From an uncultured Clostridia bacterium (GTDB lineage Bacteria > Bacillota > Clostridia > Lachnospirales > CAG-274), in NCBI GenBank assembly GCA_947589405.1, contig CANQBT010000051.1, forward strand, positions 1 through 13,421: a stretch of 13,421 nt of DNA. The letters run 5' to 3'. Below are positions 7,918 to 13,421 of this stretch, piece by piece. Below the pieces are notes generated by a model that was given only the letters and a program-made list of their open reading frames with translations, searched no databases and was not told where the DNA came from. Position 1 is the stretch's first letter; the number at the start of each line of letters is the position of its first letter. A program made the translations under genes and the position numbers.

Positions 7918-7943
7918 TATATCCGCACTAAGGGGGAGAGAGC

Positions 7944-8720
7944 ATGCGGCAGACAATATACAATATAATAAAGCAATCCGACGGAAGGGACAAGCTAAAT
8001 AAGTTCTATGATTATTTCATATGCGCCATAGCATTTATAAGCATTATTCCGCTTATGTACAAAAGGGAATATGAAATATTCAATCTTATGGACACCGTTA
8101 CGGTATATATACTTTTTGCAGACTATGTATTCAGGTGGATGACCTATGACATGAGGATAAAAAAAGGGAATATAAGCTTTGTGATATATCCCTTTACACC
8201 CTATGCTCTTCTTGACCTGCTCTCACTTCTTCCTTCTCTGGGAATGGTGAGCCAGAGCTTCAGAGTGCTGAGAATGCTGAGAATATTCAAGATACTCCGC
8301 TATTCCAAGAGCTTCAACTATATACTCCACGCCTTTGAAAAGGAGAAAAATACTCTTTCTTCGGTACTTATACTGGCGCTTGGATATATATTCGTGTCCG
8401 CTCTTGTTATGTTCTCATATGAGCCCGAGACCTTCAGCGATTTCTTTGCGGCTCTCTACTGGGCTACCACAGCCCTTACTACAGTAGGCTACGGCGATGT
8501 ATATCCCAAAACCGATGTAGGCAGACTCATAAGTATGATCTCATCTCTTTTCGGAATAGCCGTTATAGCTCTTCCTGCCGGTATAATTACCGCCAGCTTT
8601 GTAGACGAGATAAATGAAGAAAAGGAACAGACGGCTGCTTCCGGTGAAAACGACGATGATGAGCACTCTAAAATAGACCGCATTATCGAAAAGAGAATGG
8701 AGGCTGATAAGGATGAATAA
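7944..8720 (+). CDS. Voltage-gated-type potassium channel, six transmembrane helices
   Basis: This protein should form a tetrameric K+-selective pore in the cytoplasmic membrane. The 258-residue product shows the complete plan. Helices S1-S3 lie at about 21-98. S4 has a positive residue every third position (Arg107, Arg110, Arg113, Lys116, Arg119). S5 follows (about 139-157), then a pore loop with the selectivity filter TTVGYGD (179-185), and S6 with ALPAGI (209-214). The short tail (222-258) is highly charged and probably helical. No nucleotide-binding or RCK domain is present, so gating is presumably by voltage. AAGGGGGAGAG precedes the ATG. The next gene overlaps its end by 8 bp, showing tight co-expression. 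Confidence 0.93.
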   Translation: MRQTIYNIIKQSDGRDKLNKFYDYFICAIAFISIIPLMYKREYEIFNLMDTVTVYILFADYVFRWMTYDMRIKKGNISFVIYPFTPYALLDLLSLLPSLGMVSQSFRVLRMLRIFKILRYSKSFNYILHAFEKEKNTLSSVLILALGYIFVSALVMFSYEPETFSDFFAALYWATTALTTVGYGDVYPKTDVGRLISMISSLFGIAVIALPAGIITASFVDEINEEKEQTAASGENDDDEHSKIDRIIEKRMEADKDE

Positions 8721-9270
8721 CAAATGGCGTTATTTTATTATTATGCTTCTGGGCGCTGTTATGAACGAGGGTCTCAGCATTATTGCCGCACCCTATCCCG
8801 TATGGCTGGACGTAAGCGGTACTGCTCTTGCGGCTCTTGTGCTGGAGCCGGCAGCAGGACTTATAGTAGGTCTTGTAAATAATTTTATAATAGCTTTTTT
8901 CAGATATGACCAGACTACGCTTATATATTACTGCGTAAGCGCCGCTGTTGCCGTTATAGTAGGCAATCTCGTAAAGAACAAGGAAGGAAAAATAACCGTA
9001 AAGGGCGTAATTTATGCTATTTTGCTTGTAATAGCGGCATCTACTGTCCTTTCCTCCACTCTTACGATATGGCAAAGCGGCGGTGTTTCCAATGCGGAAT
9101 TTGAGCTTGTGAAATTCAACGCCTTTGTAGCCAAAGGCATGCACCCATATGCTGCGTGTATACTTACTACATTTATAATAAAGATATACGATACTTTGGC
9201 AACTGCCGTTATTGTAGGCATTATATATGCCATACTGCCTAAGAAGCTTAAATATAATATGCAAAAATAA
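8713..9270 (+). CDS. Small polytopic membrane protein, ECF-transporter S-component-like
   Basis: The 185-residue product is almost entirely hydrophobic, with about five or six membrane segments (roughly 7-26, 34-63, 70-87, 96-118, 145-177). The pattern WLDVSGTALAALVLEP then AGLIVGLVNN (31-57) recalls the LD..GTA..A...GP..G...GL..N motif of energy-coupling-factor substrate-binding (S) proteins and related sensor membrane domains. No ATPase or T-component gene is near, which is common for S components that share a central energising module. The ATG overlaps the K+ channel stop by 8 bp (ATGAATAA), with GGAGG upstream inside that gene. Substrate unknown. The membrane nature is certain, the family tentative. 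Confidence 0.5.
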   Translation: MNNKWRYFIIMLLGAVMNEGLSIIAAPYPVWLDVSGTALAALVLEPAAGLIVGLVNNFIIAFFRYDQTTLIYYCVSAAVAVIVGNLVKNKEGKITVKGVIYAILLVIAASTVLSSTLTIWQSGGVSNAEFELVKFNAFVAKGMHPYAACILTTFIIKIYDTLATAVIVGIIYAILPKKLKYNMQK

Positions 9271-9274
9271 GAAT

Positions 9275-9310
9275 TGCCGCATTAGAATACTAATGCGGCA
9301 GTTTATTTTT
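9275..9310 (+). terminator. Strong intrinsic terminator of the channel operon
   Basis: A perfect 11-bp stem (TGCCGCATTAG 9275-9285 with CTAATGCGGCA 9290-9300, AATA loop) is followed by GTTTATTTTT. It begins four bases after the stop of the third operon gene, which marks the end of the three-gene transcript. Confidence 0.93.
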
Positions 9311-9705
9311 GTGAGGTTCGACCCTATTTGCTTTATATCGACCCTTCCACCATTTCAAACAACTGTTTGAAACCCCCTCCCCCTGGCTGCTTGGGCGAGC
9401 AGTAAAGCGTAAGCTTTACGACCAGCCTCTGACGCCCTACGGGCTAGGGGAGGCTAGATAGATGAGGAGAAAGTACGCCTTAGGTTAATGTACCTCAATT
9501 ATATTAATAATGCTGAAAAGCTGGTATTTATAACTAACTAAGAAAGTGGGATATGCGCACACGTAAGCCGTCCCTTAGCCCTTCAGGGCGTAAGGGAAGG
9601 TGTCCGCCCAACCACTTCTTTACAACATCATTTCATTAGACTTGGGCGGACGGAAGGGTCAATTTAATTGTAAACGACCTCTCAAACCCCTTTACACAAC
9701 AGCCC
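9308..9705. repeat. Modular hairpin-rich intergenic repeat, copy 2
   Basis: This non-coding block lies between the convergent channel operon and hpf. It holds several inverted repeats: TTTCAAACA (9353-9361) with 9364-9372, GTAAAGC (9402-9408) with 9413-9419, AGCCTC (9424-9429) with 9450-9455, CCCTTAGCCC (9572-9581) with 9586-9596 (one bulge), and GTCCGCCCAA (9602-9611) with 9642-9651. Its edges look like imperfect terminal inverted repeats: TTTGTGAGGTTCG (9308-9320) against CGACCTCTCAAA (9675-9686), and GACCCTTCC (9340-9348) against GGAAGGGTC (9652-9660). The core at 9522-9576 matches copy 1. No transposase is encoded. Confidence 0.7.
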
Positions 9706-9710
9706 CTAAA

Positions 9711-10256
9711 TCAATATTCAGGTTCTATAAGTCCGTATGCACCGTCTTTTCTCTTATACACAACGCATATCTCATCGCTCTGAGCATCTCTGAATACGAA
9801 AAAGCTGTGTCCCATCATTTCCATTTCCATACAAGCTTCCTCAGCATCCATAGGCTTTACAAAAAATCTCTTATTCTTTACTATCTTAATATCATCATCT
9901 TCGTCATACTCATCATCTGCAAAGGCAATAGCGTTAAGCTCATCTGCAAAGGCAGTACTTCTCTTTGCCTTGTCATTAAGCTTGTTTTTATATTTGACCA
10001 TCTGTCTTTCCAGAATATCAACGGCTTCGTCAAGGGCTGCCATAAGGTCGTCCTTTACGACCTCAGCCTTTATAATTCTTTTATTAGGAAGGTTTATTGT
10101 AACATCTACCTTCTTATCAAGCTTTACGTCACTAAGTACGATATTTGCTTCTGAATCCTGAGGAAAGAGCTTTGCGACTCTGTCGATCTTTCCAATAATT
10201 TTATTCTGGAAATTTTCAGTTACATCAATGTTTCTGCCAATAAATGAATAACGCAT
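9711..10256 (-). CDS. hpf: Ribosome hibernation promoting factor, long form
   Basis: Long HPF binds the 30S subunit in stationary phase and pairs ribosomes into inactive 100S dimers, protecting them. The 181-residue product has the S30AE ribosome-binding domain at 1-97 (MRYSFIGRNIDVTENFQNKI; basic helix KYKNKLNDKAKR). A flexible acidic linker (about 100-123) and the C-terminal dimerisation domain (124-181, with KRFFVKPMDAEEA and FVFRD) follow, matching the family's normal length. The ATG at 10254-10256 has AAAGGAGC about eight bases upstream. A sigma-H-like promoter lies 54-80 bp upstream. No own terminator is visible; the adjoining repeat may end its transcripts. Confidence 0.96.
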   Translation of the reverse strand: MRYSFIGRNIDVTENFQNKIIGKIDRVAKLFPQDSEANIVLSDVKLDKKVDVTINLPNKRIIKAEVVKDDLMAALDEAVDILERQMVKYKNKLNDKAKRSTAFADELNAIAFADDEYDEDDDIKIVKNKRFFVKPMDAEEACMEMEMMGHSFFVFRDAQSDEICVVYKRKDGAYGLIEPEY

Positions 10257-10309
10257 AAAATCAGCTCCTTTGTTCTGAAACTCACAGAGTTTCTTATTAT
10301 ACTTATTTA

Positions 10310-10336
10310 ATTCTTTATCTGTTAGAGATTTCCTTT
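10310..10336 (-). promoter_or_regulatory. hpf: Sigma-H-like promoter upstream of hpf
   Basis: On the minus strand AAAGGAAAT (10328-10336) and AAAGAAT (10310-10316) are separated by 11 bp. This fits the B. subtilis sigma-H pattern RNAGGAWWW-N11/12-RNNGAAT at every constrained position. The B. subtilis hpf homologue yvyD is known to be under sigma-H and sigma-B control. The region is AT-rich, so a chance match is possible. A TTGACA at 10342-10347 lacks a good -10 partner. Confidence 0.5.
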
Positions 10337-10448
10337 ATTTTTGTCAAGTACAAATTTTTGTTGCCAAAAATTTTACAAAAAAATTTCACAAAATTTTCAA
10401 ACCCTCTTGAATAAAAGGTTTTAGAATTTTATTGTATAAGCGTTTTTT

Positions 10449-10559
10449 TGTGGATAAATCCACGAGTTTTCATTTTTTATTTGTGGAAAAGTCGGATAAC
10501 TCTGTGAATAACCATTTTTAGCCCCTTTCGGAAGGAAAAATTTACTCCTGTTATCCACA
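10449..10559. promoter_or_regulatory. Cluster of four DnaA-box-like sites in AT-rich DNA
   Basis: Four 9-mers fit TTWTNCACA within 111 bp: TTATCCACA on the minus strand at 10449-10457 (exact), TTTTCCACA on minus at 10482-10490, TTATTCACA on minus at 10503-10511, and TTATCCACA on plus at 10551-10559 (exact). The first lies inside the palindrome GTGGAT-AA-ATCCAC (10450-10463). About 85 bp of very AT-rich sequence follows (10560-10644). No replication gene is adjacent, so a role as origin, DnaA reservoir or DnaA-controlled promoter cannot be decided here. Confidence 0.55.
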
Positions 10560-10647
10560 AATATTTTTTGTTGTCATTAAATATATTTTGTTTATTTTAT
10601 TAAGTAAATATATTTTTCGCCATAATTTTTTAAATTTTGTGCAGAAT

Positions 10648-10690
10648 ATACAAAAGGAGATACCGCATTATCTCAATACGTTATCTCCCC
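10648..10690 (-). terminator. Intrinsic terminator after the DUF1292 gene
   Basis: On the minus strand GGAGATA (10682-10688) pairs with TATCTCC (10656-10662). Inside, CGTATT pairs with AATGCG (one G-T pair) across a single mismatch. The stem is followed by TTTTG. It lies about ten bases after the stop codon. Confidence 0.82.
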
Positions 10691-10698
10691 TTATCATA

Positions 10699-11055
10699 CT
10701 ATTCGTCAAGCTCCTCGATCTCATACTCTCCGTCGTCAAGCTCCTCGTCAAGCAAAGCCATAAAAGCTGACTCCACAATATCAAATTCCTCATCGGTTTC
10801 GATATTCTTCAGCTCGAACCCTTCCTCGCCGTCATTTTCCACATATTCGTATATATAAGCTTCCTCACCGTCATCGGGAACAAGGGCTATGTATTCCTTA
10901 CCCTCTATTTCCTCTACCTCAAATATTCCCACAACAGCGCATCTCACCTCTGTATCGTCCTCCAGCTTGAGAGTCATATACTGGACGTGGTCATAACCGC
11001 AGTCACATTCTTCATCGTGGCTGTGAACATGCTCATAGTTGTTGTTTTCACCCAT
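10699..11055 (-). CDS. DUF1292 family acidic protein with His/Cys-rich N-terminus
   Basis: This 118-residue, strongly acidic cytoplasmic protein matches the pattern of the DUF1292 (YrzB-like) family of Firmicutes: a YMTLKLEDDTEVRCAVVGIFEVE core (26-48), then KEYIALVP and the Y(I/E)Y segment. Its function is not established. Upstream of the core is HVHSHDEECDCGYDH (9-23), giving H9, H11, H13, C17, C19 and H23, a plausible metal-binding cluster. ATG at 11053-11055 with AAGGAGGT upstream. It has its own extended -10 promoter and a downstream terminator, so it appears to be a single-gene unit. In many Firmicutes DUF1292 genes sit near yrrK or mltG; not so here. Confidence 0.85.
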   Translation of the reverse strand: MGENNNYEHVHSHDEECDCGYDHVQYMTLKLEDDTEVRCAVVGIFEVEEIEGKEYIALVPDDGEEAYIYEYVENDGEEGFELKNIETDEEFDIVESAFMALLDEELDDGEYEIEELDE

Positions 11056-11101
11056 AATAGTTACCTCCTTTAATACCCTTAAAATACCTTGCTACTGTTT
11101 T

Positions 11102-11110
11102 ATTATAGCA
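11102..11110 (-). promoter_or_regulatory. Extended -10 promoter for the DUF1292 gene
   Basis: On the minus strand TGCTATAAT is an exact extended -10 element (TGn plus TATAAT), about 47 bp upstream of the ATG. No good -35 hexamer lies at 17-18 bp (best candidate TTGTGT at 18 bp), which is typical for this promoter class. Confidence 0.6.
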
Positions 11111-11151
11111 TAATATACATGCAAAACACAACCTGTTATGCATTTATTTTT

Positions 11152-11349
11152 TTAGTTATCGTCCATATTTTTTCTTATTTTTTTCGTCATTATCTTTACA
11201 ATCAGAAGCCCTACTCCTGCCGTAACGGCAAGTATCATAAAAAACTCTGCGGCATATCTTATTTCTATACCCATAGCTCTTAGCCTTATGAAGTACAGCA
11301 GAGCCAAAACAGCTATAAGAAATACGCATAAAGCATATATTTTTTTCAT
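11152..11349 (-). CDS. Small two-helix membrane protein of unknown function
   Basis: The 65-residue product has two hydrophobic helices (about 4-22 and 34-52) joined by a short basic loop (RLRAMGIEIR) and a basic tail (KIMTKKIRKNMDDN), so both ends are likely cytoplasmic. I set the start at the ATG 11347-11349, preceded by GAGGTGAT; an upstream in-frame ATG at 11385 would lie inside the cobyric acid synthase gene. The ATG is 4 bp beyond that gene's stop, implying translational coupling. I do not recognise the family. Context suggests, but does not prove, a link to cobalamin or cobalt handling. Confidence 0.7.
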   Translation of the reverse strand: MKKIYALCVFLIAVLALLYFIRLRAMGIEIRYAAEFFMILAVTAGVGLLIVKIMTKKIRKNMDDN

Positions 11350-11353
11350 ATGA

Positions 11354-13408
11354 TCACCTCGTTTGAGCAGAATATATGAGAGCATTGCATATGGCAGCTG
11401 CCAGATTGCTGCCGCCCTTGCGCCCTCTTGCAGTAATTAGAGGGACCTTGCATTTCATTATAAGCTCCTTTGATTCGGCTGCATTGACAAAGCCTACCGG
11501 TACTCCTATAACAAGAGCAGGCTCTATTCGTCCCTGTTCTATAAGCTCATTAAGGCGTATAAGGGCAGTAGGCGCATTGCCTATGGCTATTATATACTCT
11601 CCCTTAAGCTCAGCAGCCCTTTCCATAGCGGCAGCAGCCCTTGTGATGCCCTTTTTCTCGGCTGCTTTTGCAACACCTTCATCTGCCATAAAGCAAAGGA
11701 CCTGACCGCCGAATGCAGAAAGTATTTTTTTATTTATGCCGGCTTTCGCCATGTTTGTATCGGTTATTATGGAAGCGCCTCTTTTTATGGCTTCTATGCC
11801 AAGCTTTACTGCGTCCTTTGAAAAATACATATTTTCGGCATAGTCAAAGTCCGCCGTAGTATGTATGGCTCTTTTTACAACAGCCTTATTCTCATTGGGT
11901 ATATTCTTTAAAAGCTCTCTTTCTATTATTTCCATGCTTGTCTTTTCTATATCCTCAGGCGCAACATGCCTTACCGTATCTTCCCTTTTATTTTCAAGAA
12001 GCTCATATATAGCCGACATATCCATATTACGCCTTATCATATCGGCAAGAATATCATACTGTCCTTCTCTGTATTGTCTGCGGCTTTCGGAAGAAATATC
12101 CATATCGATACCGTTTATTTTACATATGTATTCAATAAACCTTCGGCAAAAATCTCCCTCGTCAAATATACCGTGTACATATGTGCCTATTACATTTCCC
12201 GAAACACAGCCCCCTCTGCTGTCAAACGCCCTTTTGCCTTCGGTGCTTCCATGATGTATTTCATAGCCTTCAAATTCAGCATTTATAAGGGGCTCCCACA
12301 GTATTTTACCCTTTACACGCTTTCTTACCTTTTCCTTTTCTATCACGGTACTTACAGGCAAAAGTCCTATGCCCTTTATATCTCCTTCTTCTCTGTCAGA
12401 TATGTGCTCTCCCAATATCTGATAGCCTCCGCATATACCCATTACAACGGTATTTCTCTGAGCAAGCCGCTGTATCGAAGCGTCAAAGCCCTTTTCTCTA
12501 AGCCATTTCATATCGGATACGGTATTCTTGGTACCCGGAATAATGAGCACATGAGGTGTGCCAAGCCTGTCGGGAGAGCTGACATAGCGCAGTCCGTATT
12601 TTTCAAGAGGTATAAAATCCGTAAAGTTTGAAATTTTAGGCAGCTTTATAACGGCTATATCCACAATGCCCTTGTTTTCAGAGCCAAATCTCTCCGAAAG
12701 ACTGTCCTCGTCATCTATATCCACATTTATATAGGGCAGCACTCCCACAATTTTTTTACCGCATTTTGCCTCAAGCATATCAAGACCATTTTCCAGTATG
12801 GCTCTGTCACCTCTGAATTTGTTTATAACAAGGCCCTTTATCCTATCTCTTTCAGAAGGTGAAAGCAGCTGTACCGTACCATAGAGCTGTGCAAAAACGC
12901 CGCCTCTGTCTATATCCCCCAGAAGTATTACGGGAGCGTCTGTCATTTCGGCAAGCCCCATATTCACAATGTCGTTTTCCTTTAGATTTATTTCCGCAGG
13001 AGAACCTGCGCCCTCTATAACTATAATGTCATATTCCTCGCTCAGCCTTTTAAATGCCTTCATTATATCCTCCCTTAAGGAGGGCTTGAACTTAAAATAC
13101 TCTGCGGCAGGCATATTTCCTATAGGCACTCCGTTTACTATGACCTGAGAGCCTGTGTCCGAATTGGGCTTGAGAAGTATAGGGTTCATATACACGCTTG
13201 GCTCTATTCCTGCGGCTTCCGCCTGTACAGCCTGAGCACGTCCTATTTCAAGACCGTCCGCCGTAATATAGGAATTGAGAGCCATATTCTGAGATTTAAA
13301 GGGAGCCGCCTTATGACCGTCCTGTCTGAAAACTCTCAGAAGTCCTGCTGTCACAAGGCTTTTGCCTACGCCTGACATGGTTCCCTGTATCATTATTACC
13401 TTAGCCAT
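11354..13408 (-). CDS. cobQ-cbiC: Fused cobyric acid synthase / precorrin-8X methylmutase
   Basis: One uninterrupted 684-residue frame joins two enzymes of cobalamin synthesis. Residues 1 to about 475 are cobyric acid synthase (CobQ/CbiP), which amidates four side chains of the corrin ring using ATP and glutamine. The region has the P-loop GTMSGVGKS (9-17), IEGAGSPAEINL (131-142) and DIDRGGVFAQ (165-174), then a glutamine-amidotransferase part with nucleophile Cys326 in GICGGYQ and His412 in YVHGIF. Residues about 483-684 are precorrin-8X methylmutase (CobH/CbiC), which moves the C-11 methyl group to C-12. This part has RAIHTTADFDY (513-523, catalytic-type His516), VIGVPVGFVNAAESKE (633-648) and GRKGGS (662-667). 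The two steps are not consecutive in the pathway. GGTGAT precedes the ATG at 13406-13408. A small membrane gene follows after 4 bp. Both domains look complete. Confidence 0.95.
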   Translation of the reverse strand: MAKVIMIQGTMSGVGKSLVTAGLLRVFRQDGHKAAPFKSQNMALNSYITADGLEIGRAQAVQAEAAGIEPSVYMNPILLKPNSDTGSQVIVNGVPIGNMPAAEYFKFKPSLREDIMKAFKRLSEEYDIIVIEGAGSPAEINLKENDIVNMGLAEMTDAPVILLGDIDRGGVFAQLYGTVQLLSPSERDRIKGLVINKFRGDRAILENGLDMLEAKCGKKIVGVLPYINVDIDDEDSLSERFGSENKGIVDIAVIKLPKISNFTDFIPLEKYGLRYVSSPDRLGTPHVLIIPGTKNTVSDMKWLREKGFDASIQRLAQRNTVVMGICGGYQILGEHISDREEGDIKGIGLLPVSTVIEKEKVRKRVKGKILWEPLINAEFEGYEIHHGSTEGKRAFDSRGGCVSGNVIGTYVHGIFDEGDFCRRFIEYICKINGIDMDISSESRRQYREGQYDILADMIRRNMDMSAIYELLENKREDTVRHVAPEDIEKTSMEIIERELLKNIPNENKAVVKRAIHTTADFDYAENMYFSKDAVKLGIEAIKRGASIITDTNMAKAGINKKILSAFGGQVLCFMADEGVAKAAEKKGITRAAAAMERAAELKGEYIIAIGNAPTALIRLNELIEQGRIEPALVIGVPVGFVNAAESKELIMKCKVPLITARGRKGGSNLAAAICNALIYSAQTR

Positions 13409-13421
13409 AATATCACCAGCC

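Noticed and set aside
8683..9282. A 199-codon minus-strand frame opposite the third channel-operon gene
   Set aside because: It is antisense to a clear membrane-protein gene, crosses the terminator stem, and its composition (rich in Tyr, Lys, Ser, Arg) is that of a shadow frame.
10319..10347. Sigma-A promoter for hpf based on TTGACA at 10342-10347
   Set aside because: At 17 bp spacing the -10 would be TAACAG, only 3 of 6; the overlapping sigma-H pattern fits better.
10257..10698. Calling this gap the chromosomal origin of replication
   Set aside because: DnaA boxes and AT-rich DNA are present, but no dnaA, dnaN, recF, gyrB or rpmH is nearby and gene orientation does not diverge here.
11966..12631. 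A 221-codon plus-strand frame opposite cobQ-cbiC
   Set aside because: It is antisense to strongly conserved CobQ sequence, with no ribosome binding site and no recognisable motif.

Overview
The window looks like chromosomal DNA from an anaerobic member of the Clostridia, probably a gut bacterium. The main support is a complete SCIFF system: a 47-residue six-cysteine peptide and its radical SAM/SPASM maturase, a pair regarded as near-universal in that class. Other support is the AGGAGG-type ribosome binding sites, the near-consensus sigma-A promoters, the long-form HPF, the cobalamin genes, and heavy use of ATA and AGA codons. The exact genus cannot be read from the sequence.

Layout, left to right. 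(1) Positions 1-4474, minus strand: scfA, scfB, secD and secF (cut by the window edge). secDF has its own promoter, and an RNA-structure-rich repeat of about 345 bp separates scfA from scfB. (2) 4482-6686, minus strand: yebC then argH, 16 bp apart, with one promoter. (3) 6738-9310, plus strand: a consensus promoter drives three membrane-protein genes, ending in a strong intrinsic terminator. They encode a protein with the layout of a pentameric ligand-gated ion channel, a six-helix voltage-gated-type K+ channel, and a small protein resembling an ECF-transporter S component. (4) 9308-9705: a second, related hairpin-rich repeat. (5) 9711-11110, minus strand: the ribosome hibernation gene hpf with a sigma-H-like promoter, an AT-rich gap holding four DnaA-box-like sites, and a DUF1292 gene. 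(6) 11152-13408, minus strand: a fused cobyric acid synthase/precorrin-8X methylmutase gene followed 4 bp later by a tiny two-helix membrane protein gene.

The most unusual parts are the channel operon, the CobQ-CbiC fusion, the paired modular repeats (one splitting the usually tight scfA-scfB pair), and a DnaA-box cluster with no dnaA in view. Family calls for secDF, scfAB, argH, yebC, hpf and cobQ/cbiC are firm. The ligand-gated-channel and ECF-S calls rest on topology and short motifs and are tentative. Stretches over 300 bp without genes are 3820-4267 and 9271-9710 (both mostly repeat) and 10257-10698 (promoter, DnaA boxes, terminator).
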